NCBI GenBank assembly: GCA_012719035.1
Contig: JAAYBD010000030.1
Coordinates: 62,001-126,000 of the forward strand
Direction of reading: 5' to 3'
Length of the DNA: 64,000 nt
Source of the DNA: Clostridiales bacterium
GTDB lineage: Bacteria > Bacillota > Clostridia > Oscillospirales > Oscillospiraceae
Positions 17,552 through 26,962 of the stretch are shown here, piece by piece (the first letter of the stretch is position 1; each line of letters begins with the position of its first letter). The notes below the pieces were generated by a model. It worked only from the letters and a program-made list of their open reading frames with translations, was not told where the DNA came from and ran no database searches. The position numbers and the translations under genes are program-made.

Positions 17552-18742
17552 GTGCGGATTGCTGTATTCGGCGGAAGCTTTAACCCGCCTCACATAGGTC
17601 ATATTTCTGCCGTAAAAGAGGCGGCAAGGGAGCTTTGCGCCGACAAGCTCATTGTTGTTCCTGCCGCAAGACCTCCGCATAAGGAACAGGAGGCAGGCTC
17701 TCCCAGTCCGGAAGAAAGGTTTTTCCTTTCGAGCCTTGCATTTGGGGAGCTTTCCGACACCGAGGTGTCGGATATTGAGCTGCATCGTCAGGGCGTTGGA
17801 TATACGGTAGATACGCTGACAGAGCTGAAAAAAATGTACCCTGAAGCTGAACTTGTTCTTCTTATGGGTTCCGATATGTTCTTGAGTTTTGAGACATGGA
17901 AAGACTATAAGCGTATTTTAGAGCTCTCCTCGCTTGCTGTTTTTCCGCGTGAAAATGGTGATTCAGAAGAGATACGCAAGGCAATCGGACTTTTTTTAGA
18001 AAAGCATGATGCCTCGGTTTTTGAGATATGTTTCATACCTACAGAAATATCCTCTACGGAGCTTAGAACGAAGCTTAAAGCCAGAGAAGGAAACAATCTG
18101 CTTCCCGAAGCCGTCTATGAAGATATAATAAAACACCGTTATTATGGCGCAGAGCCGAATCTTGAGTGGCTGAGACAGCGTTCATACATCTATCACGATG
18201 AGAAGCGCATTCCCCATGTCCGCGGCTGCGAACAGGAGGCTTTTCGTCTTGCGGAAAGATGGGGAGCTGATGCAAATCTTGCGGCAGAGGCGGGGATTCT
18301 TCATGACATTACAAAAAAACTTAAGGGTCCGGAGCAGTTGATATTATGCAAGGAATATGGTATTATCACGGATAATGATGAAAAAAGCAACTACAAGCTG
18401 CTTCACTCAAAAACGGGAGCGGCTTTTGCTCGTGAAAAATTCGGAATTTGCAGTGATGTATACTCAGCGATTTATTGGCATACAACGGGTCGTGAAAACA
18501 TGACTCTTTTAGAAAAAATCATATACATGGCTGACTATATCGAGCCTACCCGCAGTTTTGAGGGAGTGGACGAGTTAAGGCGGCTTGCCTACGAGGATAT
18601 TGACTCGGCTGTGATTAGGGGATTGCAGATGAGTCTTGAGGAGCTTGCAAGCAGAAATGCAACGCCTCATATCAACTCGATAAAGGCTTTGGATTGGCTG
18701 ATTGGACATAAAAAGGATGATAAGCCGCGGCGCGGTAATTGA
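17552..18742 (+). CDS. nadD: NadD-YqeK fusion: nicotinate-nucleotide adenylyltransferase plus HD phosphohydrolase
   Basis: One 396-residue frame joins two enzymes that are separate neighbours in Bacillus. Residues 1-195 are NadD, which makes deamido-NAD from nicotinate mononucleotide and ATP, with the nucleotidyltransferase motif FGGSFNPPHIGH and the late motif ISSTELR. Residues ~205-390 are YqeK, an HD-domain hydrolase (H of HVRGCEQEA, then ILHDITK and IYWHTTGR); YqeK family enzymes cleave diadenosine tetraphosphate. No stop or frameshift lies at the joint. GTG 17552 follows AGGAGG. Both activities handle adenylated nucleotides. Confidence 0.93.
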   Translation: MRIAVFGGSFNPPHIGHISAVKEAARELCADKLIVVPAARPPHKEQEAGSPSPEERFFLSSLAFGELSDTEVSDIELHRQGVGYTVDTLTELKKMYPEAELVLLMGSDMFLSFETWKDYKRILELSSLAVFPRENGDSEEIRKAIGLFLEKHDASVFEICFIPTEISSTELRTKLKAREGNNLLPEAVYEDIIKHRYYGAEPNLEWLRQRSYIYHDEKRIPHVRGCEQEAFRLAERWGADANLAAEAGILHDITKKLKGPEQLILCKEYGIITDNDEKSNYKLLHSKTGAAFAREKFGICSDVYSAIYWHTTGRENMTLLEKIIYMADYIEPTRSFEGVDELRRLAYEDIDSAVIRGLQMSLEELASRNATPHINSIKALDWLIGHKKDDKPRRGN

Positions 18743-18776
18743 CATACTGACCGCATTTTGAAAGGAATGAAATCAA

Positions 18777-20030
18777 GTGAAAGTTTACGGTGGAAACGGA
18801 CATAGAGGAAACAATAAGGATTCCGGCTCTGCGGCTCGCAGATCGAGCGGTACAGGCAGCAATAATATAAATAACTCACAAAAAGGCAATAATAATACCG
18901 GAGCTTCGCGGAAAAAGGCGGAACCGCCTCCCGAACCGAAAAAGAAGGGCGGAAAAGGCGTTCTGATTGCGCTTTTAATAATCGTAGCTCTTATAGGCGG
19001 GGCTTATGGATATTGGGTAATAACTACAAGACCGCCTGATGTGGGGAACGACTTGGAAAACACCGGTGACCAGCCCGACGACGCACTTGAACTGATAGAC
19101 ACCCCCACAAGAGAAATAGGTCGCTATTATACCGTTCTGGTCGTCGGTGAAGACCAGCTGGAGGAAAATACAGATACGATCATGCTCGCAAGGTTTGACG
19201 CGGTTGAGAAAAAGGTAAATATCGTATCAATCCCCCGGGACACTGTTGTAAATGTGCCTTGGAAAGTAAAAAAGATAAATACGGTCTATTATAACGGCGA
19301 CAATGGGATAGACTCCCTAATGGATGAGGTGAAGAACATTACAGGTTTCCGTCCGGACAACTATGTAGTGGTAAAGACCAGTGTATTTGAAAAAGTCATT
19401 GACGCTCTGGGCGGCGTTTGGTTTGATGTGCCGGTGGACATGGACTACGGCGATTATGCGCTTCTTAACTCGGGAGAGTCTTATGAATTTACGATCAATG
19501 TCAAAAAAGGATATCAGCTCCTAAACGGCTATGATGCGCTTGGAGTGTTCCGTTTCCGTCAGAATAACGATGGGACAGGCTATGCTATGGGAGACATTGA
19601 GCGTCTTGATACGCAGCATGATCTTATTATGGCAATTGCGGAACAAGCATTAAAGCTGAACAGCATACCTAAATTGTATAATATGGCGCAGATTGTTATC
19701 GAAAACTCCCAAACCGATTTGACTATTGGCAATCTTCAGTGGTACGTGCAGAAATTTATGCAGATGTCTATGGACGATATCAGCATTTCGACAATGCCTA
19801 CAGTCGGCAGCTGGATAAACGGACTTTCTTATGTGACGATCAATGTGGACGAATGGATGACGGTCGTAAATGAAGAGCTTAATCCGATGAAGTATGAAAT
19901 AAAGCCGGAGAACTGCGCAATTATGTGTCAGAAAAGCCCCGAACCTACACGTGATTCTTTAACACCGGGCAACTATTATACGACCAATGGGACAGAGACT
20001 TATACAAACTTTTACAAGTATGTAAAATAA
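18777..20030 (+). CDS. LytR-CpsA-Psr family cell-wall glycopolymer ligase
   Basis: LCP enzymes transfer teichoic acids or other glycopolymers from undecaprenyl pyrophosphate to peptidoglycan outside the membrane. The 417-residue product has a ~60-residue Asn/Ser/Gly/Lys-rich cytoplasmic tail, one membrane anchor (GVLIALLIIVALIGGAYGYW) and an external LCP domain with the Arg-Asp motif SIPRDTVVNVP and FEKVIDALGGVWFDVPVDMDY. GTG 18777 is preceded by GAAAGGA. It lies between yqeK and rsfS as in other Clostridia. The tagO/wecA and wecB genes near 46 kb could supply its substrate pathway. Confidence 0.92.
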   Translation: MKVYGGNGHRGNNKDSGSAARRSSGTGSNNINNSQKGNNNTGASRKKAEPPPEPKKKGGKGVLIALLIIVALIGGAYGYWVITTRPPDVGNDLENTGDQPDDALELIDTPTREIGRYYTVLVVGEDQLEENTDTIMLARFDAVEKKVNIVSIPRDTVVNVPWKVKKINTVYYNGDNGIDSLMDEVKNITGFRPDNYVVVKTSVFEKVIDALGGVWFDVPVDMDYGDYALLNSGESYEFTINVKKGYQLLNGYDALGVFRFRQNNDGTGYAMGDIERLDTQHDLIMAIAEQALKLNSIPKLYNMAQIVIENSQTDLTIGNLQWYVQKFMQMSMDDISISTMPTVGSWINGLSYVTINVDEWMTVVNEELNPMKYEIKPENCAIMCQKSPEPTRDSLTPGNYYTTNGTETYTNFYKYVK

Positions 20031-20051
20031 GTCGGAAAGGATTTTACCTAT

Positions 20052-20414
20052 ATGATGACACCACAGCAAATGGCTGAAAAAATAGTCGAGGTTCTGGCAA
20101 ACAAAATCGGACGCGACATAAAGCTTCTCAAAACAGATTCTATAACCGTTTTGGCAGACTATTTTGTAATCTGCACCGCTAACTCCGCGACCCAGATAAA
20201 GACGCTCTGTGATGAGGTCGAAAAAATCATGGAGGAAAACGGGGAGCGCGTTCTTCACCGCGAGGGATACCGGGCAGGGGGCTGGGTGCTTCTTGACTAC
20301 GGCTGTGTAGTCGTCCATGTTTTCTTAGAGGAAACACGCGAGTTTTACGGTTTGGAGCGCCTTTGGTCGGATGCCAAGGACATTGACATCTCATCTATTG
20401 TAGGAGAAAGATAA
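20052..20414 (+). CDS. rsfS: Ribosomal silencing factor RsfS
   Basis: RsfS binds ribosomal protein L14 and blocks joining of the subunits when nutrients fall. The 120-residue product is full length with the family motifs LLKTDSITVLADYFVICTA, EGYRAGGWVLLDYGCVVVHVF and YGLERLWSDA. Two ATGs in tandem (20052, 20055) are possible starts. It is 21 bases after the LCP gene; a strong hairpin separates it from leuS. Confidence 0.94.
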   Translation: MMTPQQMAEKIVEVLANKIGRDIKLLKTDSITVLADYFVICTANSATQIKTLCDEVEKIMEENGERVLHREGYRAGGWVLLDYGCVVVHVFLEETREFYGLERLWSDAKDIDISSIVGER

Positions 20415-20417
20415 TCA

Positions 20418-20446
20418 TTAAGAGCGCGAAAAAACCGCGCTCTTAA
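20418..20446 (+). other. Perfect 11-bp hairpin between rsfS and leuS
   Basis: TTAAGAGCGCG (20418-20428) pairs perfectly with CGCGCTCTTAA (20436-20446) around a seven-base loop. It is followed by A6, not T, on the plus strand, so it is not a normal terminator in that direction. It may be an RNA-processing site or stabiliser of the leuS message. It is far too short for a T-box leader. Confidence 0.6.
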
Positions 20447-20469
20447 AAAATAAAGGACTGACATAAACT

Positions 20470-22884
20470 ATGAAGTACGATTTTACAGCTATCGAGAAAA
20501 AATGGCAGAAAAAGTGGCTGGACGAAAAAGTATACGCTGCTGTTAACGGCGGTGAAAAGCCGAAATTTTACGGGCTTATCGAATTCCCTTACCCCTCGGG
20601 GCAGGGGCTTCACGTGGGGCATCCCCGTCCATATACAGCACTTGACATCGTTGCAAGAAAGCGTCGCATGGAGGGATATAATGTTCTTTTCCCGATAGGC
20701 TATGATGCTTTCGGTCTTCCCACGGAGAATTATGCAATCAAAAACCATATGCACCCGCGCGAGGTTACGGAAACAAATATAAAGCGCTTCACAGAGCAGC
20801 TTCAAATGCTTGGATTCAGCTTTGACTGGGACAGATGTGTCGATACGACAGATCCCGAATACTATAAATGGACGCAGTGGATTTTCCTCAAGATGTTTGA
20901 AAAAGGTCTTGCCTATAAAGCAAGTATGCCTGTAAACTGGTGCACATCCTGCAAGTGCGTATTGGCAAACGAAGAAGTAGTGAACGGCGTCTGCGAGCGC
21001 TGCAACTCGGAGGTTGTGCGAAAAGAAAAAAGCCAGTGGATGCTCAAAATTACCGAATACGCCCAGCGCCTTATAGATGACCTTGACGAGGTCGATTATA
21101 TTGAGCGTGTAAAAATCCAGCAGCGCAACTGGATCGGACGCTCTACAGGAGCAGAGGTCAGCTTTGCCACAACAGCGGGCGATACTATGCTTGTTTTCAC
21201 CACACGTCCCGACACCCTTTTCGGTGCGACATACATGGTCATGTCTCCTGAGCATGCACTTATCGAAAAATGGGCAGATAAACTTGCAAATCTGGATGCA
21301 GTACGGGAATATCAGGCTGCTGCCGCAAAGAAGTCGGACTTTGAGCGCACCGAACTTTCCAAAAATAAAACCGGCGTCTGCCTTGAGGGAGTCCGTGCGG
21401 TAAACCCCGTAACAGGCAATGAAATTCCGATATTTATTTCTGATTATGTTCTGTCAACATATGGTACAGGCGCTATTATGGCGGTTCCCGGACACGATTC
21501 ACGCGACTGGGAGTTTGCCAAGCAGTTTGGTCTTCCCATTATAGAAGTCGTCAAGGGCGGCGACATAGAAAAGGAAGCGTTTACAGACTGCGAAACGGGC
21601 ATCATGGTCAATTCCGGTTTCCTTAACGGCATGCCCGTTGAGGAGGCAAAGAAAAAAATAACCGAATGGCTCAGCCAAAAAGGTCTTGGACATGAAAAGG
21701 TCAACTATAAGCTGCGCGACTGGGTTTTCAGCCGCCAGCGTTACTGGGGTGAACCGATTCCTATCGTACATTGCGAAAAATGCGGATGGGTTCCCCTTCC
21801 CGAGAGTGAACTGCCCCTCCGACTGCCCGATGTAAAAAGCTATGAAACCACCGATAACGGAGAAAGCCCGCTTGCGCATATGCACGACTGGGTCGACACT
21901 ACCTGCCCGCACTGCGGAGGTCCCGCAAAGCGCGAGACCGACACAATGCCCCAGTGGGCAGGCTCAAGCTGGTATTATCTGCGCTATATGGACCCGCACA
22001 ATAAAGACAGGCTCGTAGGCGAGGACGCAATGAAATACTGGCATCAGGTAGACTGGTACAATGGCGGCATGGAGCACACTACGCTGCACCTGCTTTACAG
22101 CCGTTTCTGGCACAAGTTCCTCTATGATATCGGCATTGTCCCCACTAAAGAGCCATATATGAAACGCACAAGCCACGGAATGATCCTTGGCGAGGGCGGC
22201 GAGAAAATGAGTAAGTCGCGCGGCAATGTTATAAATCCGAATGACATTGTGGATGAGTTTGGTGCGGATACGCTTCGTCTGTATATCATGTTTATCGGCG
22301 ACTTTGAAAAAGCCGTTCCGTGGTCGAGTACTGCGGTCAAGGGCTGCAAGAGATTCCTTGACAGAGTCTGGAATCTTGCGGAGACACCGCTTGAAGGTGA
22401 TAATTATTCAAAGGCTAACGAAGCGGAGATACACAAGACAATCAAGAAGGTCAGCGAAGATATTGAGAGCATGAAGTTCAATACGGCTATAGCTACTCTT
22501 ATGTCTCTTGTAAATACCTTTTATGATAATAAGCCAACAAGAGGGGATATGAAGGCTTTTCTCCTCATGCTCAGTCCCTTTGCTCCTCATGTTGCCGATG
22601 AGCTTTGGGAAATTCAGGGCTTTGAGGGCTATGCCTGCGTTCAGCCATGGCCGAAATACGATGAGAGCAAGACCGTTGACGCCGAGAAGGAAATTGCGGT
22701 CCAGATCGGCGGAAAGCTTAAGTCTACCGTTATAATCCCCGTTGACGCAGACGACGAAACCGTTAAGGAAATCGCCTGCAGGGACGAGAAAATAGCCCGC
22801 CTGCTCCAAGGAATGGAGATTGTAAAGGTTATCGTAGTAAAAAACAAGCTTATTAACTTGATTTTAAAGCCGCAGAATAAATAG
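20470..22884 (+). CDS. leuS: Leucyl-tRNA synthetase
   Basis: Class I synthetase that charges tRNA-Leu. The 804-residue length equals the usual Firmicutes enzyme. Present are the HIGH-type motif in [17 protein letters not shown], a CP1 editing domain (about 220-410, including [14 protein letters not shown] and the [15 protein letters not shown] motif), a zinc-like cluster around CTSC/CERC, and the KMSKS motif as [13 protein letters not shown]. The anticodon-binding and C-terminal domains are complete. It follows rsfS by 55 bases, after a hairpin. Confidence 0.98.
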   Translation: MKYDFTAIEKKWQKKWLDEKVYAAVNGGEKPKFYGLIEFPYPSGQGLHVGHPRPYTALDIVARKRRMEGYNVLFPIGYDAFGLPTENYAIKNHMHPREVTETNIKRFTEQLQMLGFSFDWDRCVDTTDPEYYKWTQWIFLKMFEKGLAYKASMPVNWCTSCKCVLANEEVVNGVCERCNSEVVRKEKSQWMLKITEYAQRLIDDLDEVDYIERVKIQQRNWIGRSTGAEVSFATTAGDTMLVFTTRPDTLFGATYMVMSPEHALIEKWADKLANLDAVREYQAAAAKKSDFERTELSKNKTGVCLEGVRAVNPVTGNEIPIFISDYVLSTYGTGAIMAVPGHDSRDWEFAKQFGLPIIEVVKGGDIEKEAFTDCETGIMVNSGFLNGMPVEEAKKKITEWLSQKGLGHEKVNYKLRDWVFSRQRYWGEPIPIVHCEKCGWVPLPESELPLRLPDVKSYETTDNGESPLAHMHDWVDTTCPHCGGPAKRETDTMPQWAGSSWYYLRYMDPHNKDRLVGEDAMKYWHQVDWYNGGMEHTTLHLLYSRFWHKFLYDIGIVPTKEPYMKRTSHGMILGEGGEKMSKSRGNVINPNDIVDEFGADTLRLYIMFIGDFEKAVPWSSTAVKGCKRFLDRVWNLAETPLEGDNYSKANEAEIHKTIKKVSEDIESMKFNTAIATLMSLVNTFYDNKPTRGDMKAFLLMLSPFAPHVADELWEIQGFEGYACVQPWPKYDESKTVDAEKEIAVQIGGKLKSTVIIPVDADDETVKEIACRDEKIARLLQGMEIVKVIVVKNKLINLILKPQNK

Positions 22885-22900
22885 CTAACTGGAAAAAACA

Positions 22901-22932
22901 GCAGAGGCACACCAAAAACGGTGTACCTCTGC
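22901..22932. terminator. Hairpin after leuS
   Basis: Twelve of thirteen positions pair between 22901-22913 and 22920-22932 around a six-base loop. Directly after the leuS stop it probably ends that message, but the T run (complement of A6 at 22893-22898) lies on the minus-strand side, so it would work best for minus-strand transcription. Confidence 0.55.
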
Positions 22933-22982
22933 TCTAAACCGGCGGCAAATAAAGAATATTGCAATCTTATATTTGGATACCC

Positions 22983-23011
22983 TTGACAATGATATATTAG
23001 TCTGGTATACT
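22983..23011 (+). promoter_or_regulatory. Promoter of the cold-shock gene, with a ~115-base leader
   Basis: TTGACA (22983-22988), 17-base spacer, TATACT (23006-23011). Transcription would begin near 23018, leaving a leader of about 115 bases before the csp ATG. Long, structured leaders are typical of csp genes and mediate temperature control. The leader includes a T-rich stretch at 23089-23100 and ends with GGAGG at 23120-23124. Confidence 0.8.
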
Positions 23012-23134
23012 GTAGCAGTATTCAGATTGATCAGTTCGACTCATGCTCTACAGCAAGTCATTTTGATGGTTTGCATCGGAGCGTGGGTTTTTTTTGTTAT
23101 ATCGGATATAATATTTTTTGGAGGTACTACTATT

Positions 23135-23347
23135 ATGCACACAGGTACAGTAAAATGGTTCAATTCAGAAAAGGGCTTTGGCTTTATTTCTAACGCTGAG
23201 GGCGGCGACGATGTTTTCGTACACTTCTCCGCTATCTCAGGTGAAGGCTTCAGATCTCTTAACGAGGGACAGAAAGTCACATATGACGTAGAGCCCGATC
23301 CCAAGAGCAGCGGCAAAATGCGCGCAGTAAACGTAATGCCTGCATAA
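23135..23347 (+). CDS. Cold-shock protein (CspA family)
   Basis: A 70-residue single OB-fold protein that binds single-stranded RNA/DNA and keeps mRNA unfolded. Both RNA-binding motifs are intact: KGFGFI (RNP1) and DVFVHF (RNP2), with the N-terminal TGTVKWFN signature. ATG 23135 follows GGAGG by ten bases; the frame stays open further upstream, but that part is the leader and encodes no conserved residues. It has its own promoter and a strong terminator, so it is monocistronic. Confidence 0.95.
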   Translation: MHTGTVKWFNSEKGFGFISNAEGGDDVFVHFSAISGEGFRSLNEGQKVTYDVEPDPKSSGKMRAVNVMPA

Positions 23348-23367
23348 GGCAGCCGCAATAATGCTCT

Positions 23368-23403
23368 AAATCCCCGTTATCATAATTGATGACGGGGATT
23401 TTT
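23368..23403. terminator. Terminator of csp, shared with trxB
   Basis: Fifteen consecutive pairs (23368-23382 with 23387-23401, one G-U) enclose a TAAT loop, followed by TTTCTGTTTT on the plus strand. It separates convergent csp and trxB; the weaker T-rich flank on the other side could also end trxB transcripts. Confidence 0.85.
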
Positions 23404-23408
23404 CTGTT

Positions 23409-24335
23409 TTACCGGTTATTTTGATCTATGTATTTGCAGGCGGAAAGAGCGGCAACGGCACCATCAGCGGCTGCAGTCGTGAGCTGGCGGATTTGCTTTG
23501 TACGGCAGTCGCCCGCTACAAAAATACCATCCAAAGAGGTCCTGCAATCTTCTCCCGCTATGATGAAACCCTCACTGTCTATCTGAATAAGACCTTTAAA
23601 GACCTCTGTTTGCGGCAGCTGCCCGATTGCCACAAACAAAGCGTCCGCCGGTAGCTGCGTTTTTTCTCCGGTGACCGTATTTGTCAAAACAAGCGCGTCA
23701 AGTTTTTTGTCACCGATAAGCTCACTTACTATATTATCAAGCACGAAATTTACATTTTTGCGTTTTTTAAGAGCATCCACGAGCCACTTTTCACCGCGGA
23801 ATTCCTTTCTCCGATGAACAACTGTGACGCTTTTGCAAAATTCGGAGAGGAACAAAGCGTCCTGAAGTGCTGTATCGCCGCCCCCGAAAACCACGGCATC
23901 GCGGTCCTTGTAAAACACGCCGTCACAGACGGCGCAGTACGATACGCCCTTGCCGATAAGTTCGTTTTCGTTTGCGAGCCCCATGTGCCTGTGTTTCATG
24001 CCGGTTGCTGCAATCAGAGCCTTGCAGGTATATTCTCCGTAATCAGTAAGAACTTTTTTTGTGCTGCCTTCGGGGATTATCTCCAGAACGGTTTCAAGTT
24101 CCGTATCAGCGCCGAGACCTGTTGCCTGCTCAAACATATTGTTAGATAGCTCCTCGCCGCTTGCAGAAGGAACGGCAGGGTAATTTTCAACCTTTGGAGA
24201 AAAAGCTATCTGACCGCCAAAGGTTTCTCTTTCAAGAAGCAGAACGCTTTTTCCCGCGCGCCTTGCATAAACTGCGGCAGTGAGTCCGGCACAGCCGGCG
24301 CCGATGATGATGATATCGTAACTTGTTTTCGGCAT
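23409..24335 (-). CDS. trxB: Thioredoxin reductase
   Basis: NADPH-dependent flavoenzyme that reduces thioredoxin-like proteins. The 308-residue product has the FAD fold (IIIGAGCAGLTAAVYARRAGK), the redox-active CAVCDG site, the NADPH fold (VFGGGDTALQDALF) and the closing motif GIFVAGDCRTKQIRQLTTAAADGAVAA. It follows nrdD by 96 bases on the same strand with a hairpin between. This position next to a redoxin-fused NrdD suggests it supplies electrons to the ribonucleotide reductase as well as to TrxA (54.2 kb). Confidence 0.95.
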   Translation of the reverse strand: MPKTSYDIIIIGAGCAGLTAAVYARRAGKSVLLLERETFGGQIAFSPKVENYPAVPSASGEELSNNMFEQATGLGADTELETVLEIIPEGSTKKVLTDYGEYTCKALIAATGMKHRHMGLANENELIGKGVSYCAVCDGVFYKDRDAVVFGGGDTALQDALFLSEFCKSVTVVHRRKEFRGEKWLVDALKKRKNVNFVLDNIVSELIGDKKLDALVLTNTVTGEKTQLPADALFVAIGQLPQTEVFKGLIQIDSEGFIIAGEDCRTSLDGIFVAGDCRTKQIRQLTTAAADGAVAALSACKYIDQNNR

Positions 24336-24368
24336 ATTTCCTCCCGAAAAATATATGGAATTTGTTGT

Positions 24369-24395
24369 GAAAAGCCTCCCTTACGGAGGCTTTTC
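24369..24395. other. Hairpin between nrdD and trxB
   Basis: An 11-bp perfect stem (24369-24379 with 24385-24395) around a five-base loop. The arms contain GAAAAGCCTCC and its complement. In the minus direction no T run follows outside the stem, so it more likely tunes trxB relative to nrdD or protects the mRNA end than fully terminates. Confidence 0.5.
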
Positions 24396-24431
24396 AACCT
24401 TATGTGTTTAAATTTAAAATACGATGCCGCC

Positions 24432-26798
24432 TTACTTGCTAACGGCAAACTTCTTTATGTTTGAAGCGTTCACAAGCTTTGCGATTACGCCGTCCTTTAC
24501 GGAAATGAGCGTCGGCGCCTGATTTATATCATATGTTTTTGCAAGGTCGGGAGACTCTTCAACGTCAACCACACTGTAGTAAAGCCCCGCTTTATCAAGC
24601 TCAGACTTTGCAATCTTGCAGTTGGGGCAGGTTTTCGTGACAAACAGTGTAAGCGTGCCTGCATCACCGGAAATATCCCCATTTTCATGCCCATTTGACC
24701 CGGCAATCACAGTGGCGTGCGGTACGGAATGTTCTAAATCATAGAGCCTGCGGTCTGCAAACTCATGTGCTTTGCCCTCGTTCCAGTTCTGTACGGGGCG
24801 GTAATATCCCGTTATACGGCTGTAAACTTCTGTCGGCCCGCCGCAGTCCGGGCAGACACGAACATCGCCCGTAATATAGCCGTGGTTGCGGCATATCGAA
24901 TAAGTGGGTGAAATGGTGTAGTAGGGCAGATGGTGATTTTCCGCAATTTTACGGACAAGGTTTGCGGCGGACTTCCAATCGGGAAGCTTTTCACCCAAAA
25001 ATGCGTGGAATACCGTTCCGCTTGTATAAAGAGTTTGCAGCTCGTCCTGCACCGAAAGAGCCTCAAAAACATCGTCCGTATATCCGACAGGCAAATGAGA
25101 ACTGTTTGTGTAATAGGGCGAGACACCGTTCTCAGAGGCAGTAATAATGTCAGGATAGCGCTCTGTGTCGTGCTTGGCGAGACGATAGGTTGTTGACTCC
25201 GCAGGTGTTGCCTCAAGGTTGAAGAGCGCCCCGTATTTTTCCTGATAGTCGCTGAGTTTTTCGCGCATATGGTTGAGAACGTCCTTGGCGAACTGCTGCG
25301 CTTCGGGCTCACCGAGATTCTTTCCAATCCATTTCGCGTTGAGCGCAGCTTCATTCATTCCCACAAGACCTATTGTGGAGAAATGGTTGTCAAAGCTGCC
25401 AAGGTAACGCTTGGTATAGGGATAAAGACCTTCGTTGAGAAGACGGGTTATCACTGTGCGCTTTGTATCAAGCGAACGTGCTGCAACGTCCATCATATGG
25501 TCGAGGCGGTGATAAAAAGCTTTTTCGTCAGGTGAGAGATAAGCAATTCTGGGAAGGTTTATCGTAACGACGCCGATAGAGCCTGTGCTTTCACCACTTC
25601 CGAAGAAACCACCGGATTTTTTGCGAAGCTCACGGAGGTCAAGACGCAGACGGCAGCACATAGAGCGGACATCGCTTGGCTCCATATCGCTGTTGATATA
25701 GTTTGAGAAATAAGGTGTTCCGTATTTGGCGGTCATCTCAAACAGAAGTTTATTGTTTTCGGTTTCGCTCCAGTCGAAATCCTTTGTTATTGAATATGTG
25801 GGGATAGGATATTGGAAGCCGCGGCCATTGGCATCTCCCTCAATCATGATTTCAATGAATGCCTTGTTGACCATATCCATTTCTTTTTTGCAGTCCTTGT
25901 AGCAGAAGTCCATTTCCTTTCCGCCGACAATGCAGGGAAGCTCTGCCAGATCGTTAGGTACTGTCCAATCAAGAGTTATATTAGAAAACGGAGCCTGCGT
26001 GCCCCAGCGGGAGGGCGTGTTTACGCCGTAAACAAAAGACTGTATGCACTGCTTGACTTCTTTGTAACTGAGGTCGTCGACCTTGACAAATGGGGCGAGA
26101 TATGTGTCAAAAGATGAAAAAGCCTGTGCGCCTGCCCATTCGTTCTGCATAATGCCGAGGAAGTTGACCATCTGGTTGCAGAGCGTGGAAAGGTGGCTGG
26201 CGGGGGAGGAAGTGATTTTCCCGGGGATACCGCCGAGACCTTCCTGAATGAGCTGCTTCAATGACCAGCCCGCGCAGTAGCCTGTGAGCATGGATAGGTC
26301 ATGGAGATGTATATCGGCGTTGCGGTGAGCGTTTGCGATTTCCTCATCATAGATTTCGGAAAGCCAATAGTTTGCTGTGATTGCGCCCGAGTTTGAAAGG
26401 ATAAGCCCCCCAACGGAATATGTGACGGTGGAATTTTCTTTGACGCGCCAGTCGGTGATATGGACATAGCTGTTTACAAGTTCTTTATAGTCCAGAATTG
26501 TGGCTTTCATGTTGCGGATTTTCTCACGCTGCTTACGATAGAGAATGTATGCCTTGGCTACATCCGCATATCCTGCCTGGACAAGTATTGATTCTACACT
26601 GTCCTGAATATCCTCAACTCCGATAAGACCGTCATGGATCTTGCATTCGTAGTCAGCGGTGACTTTGAGCGCAAGAAGATCGATGATATCGGGAGTATAC
26701 TGTTTGCCCTGCGCCTCAAAAGCCTTGGTTATAGCGGTGCTTATTTTGGATATATTAAAATCACATATCTGACCGTCACGCTTGACTACTTTGTACAT
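24432..26798 (-). CDS. nrdD: Anaerobic (class III) ribonucleotide reductase with C-terminal redoxin domain
   Basis: Glycyl-radical enzyme that reduces ribonucleoside triphosphates to dNTPs without oxygen. The 788-residue product has an N-terminal ATP cone (MYKVVKRDGQICDF), active-site segments DLSMLTGYCAGWSL and MCCRLRLD, a Zn site (CRNHG ... CPDCGG) and the glycyl-radical loop RITGYYRPVQNW (Gly ~664). After a Gly/Asn-rich linker, residues ~714-788 add a thioredoxin/glutaredoxin-like domain with CPNC and a cis-Pro motif QAPT. The start is the ATG at 26798, seven bases after GGGGG; the ATG at 26813 overlaps that site. With nrdG upstream and trxB downstream this looks like a redoxin-driven system. 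Confidence 0.95.
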   Translation of the reverse strand: MYKVVKRDGQICDFNISKISTAITKAFEAQGKQYTPDIIDLLALKVTADYECKIHDGLIGVEDIQDSVESILVQAGYADVAKAYILYRKQREKIRNMKATILDYKELVNSYVHITDWRVKENSTVTYSVGGLILSNSGAITANYWLSEIYDEEIANAHRNADIHLHDLSMLTGYCAGWSLKQLIQEGLGGIPGKITSSPASHLSTLCNQMVNFLGIMQNEWAGAQAFSSFDTYLAPFVKVDDLSYKEVKQCIQSFVYGVNTPSRWGTQAPFSNITLDWTVPNDLAELPCIVGGKEMDFCYKDCKKEMDMVNKAFIEIMIEGDANGRGFQYPIPTYSITKDFDWSETENNKLLFEMTAKYGTPYFSNYINSDMEPSDVRSMCCRLRLDLRELRKKSGGFFGSGESTGSIGVVTINLPRIAYLSPDEKAFYHRLDHMMDVAARSLDTKRTVITRLLNEGLYPYTKRYLGSFDNHFSTIGLVGMNEAALNAKWIGKNLGEPEAQQFAKDVLNHMREKLSDYQEKYGALFNLEATPAESTTYRLAKHDTERYPDIITASENGVSPYYTNSSHLPVGYTDDVFEALSVQDELQTLYTSGTVFHAFLGEKLPDWKSAANLVRKIAENHHLPYYTISPTYSICRNHGYITGDVRVCPDCGGPTEVYSRITGYYRPVQNWNEGKAHEFADRRLYDLEHSVPHATVIAGSNGHENGDISGDAGTLTLFVTKTCPNCKIAKSELDKAGLYYSVVDVEESPDLAKTYDINQAPTLISVKDGVIAKLVNASNIKKFAVSK

Positions 26799-26890
26799 TA
26801 AAAATACCCCCATGTTTATATAAAAAATTATTTTTTTATCTCTATATATGTATCTGATCGTCTGAACTGTGAGAAAAGATACCAGACAAT

Positions 26891-26919
26891 ATAGTACGAT
26901 GATATATTGTGTTTGTCAA
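26891..26919 (-). promoter_or_regulatory. Promoter of nrdD-trxB
   Basis: On the minus strand TTGACA (26919-26914), 17-base spacer, TACTAT (26896-26891). Two NrdR-box-like half palindromes, ACAATATA at 26886-26893 and TATATTGT at 26903-26910, overlap it, so repression by NrdR is plausible, although their 13-base centre spacing is not the usual pair spacing. Confidence 0.75.
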
Positions 26920-26962
26920 TGGCGAAAAGGTAGAATTCACCACTAAATATTGTATAACATTG

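Noticed and set aside
20415..20469. T-box leader for leuS (and for lysS, trpS, gltX)
   Set aside because: The leaders are too short or lack the conserved T-box sequence and specifier loop. trpS is internal to an operon.
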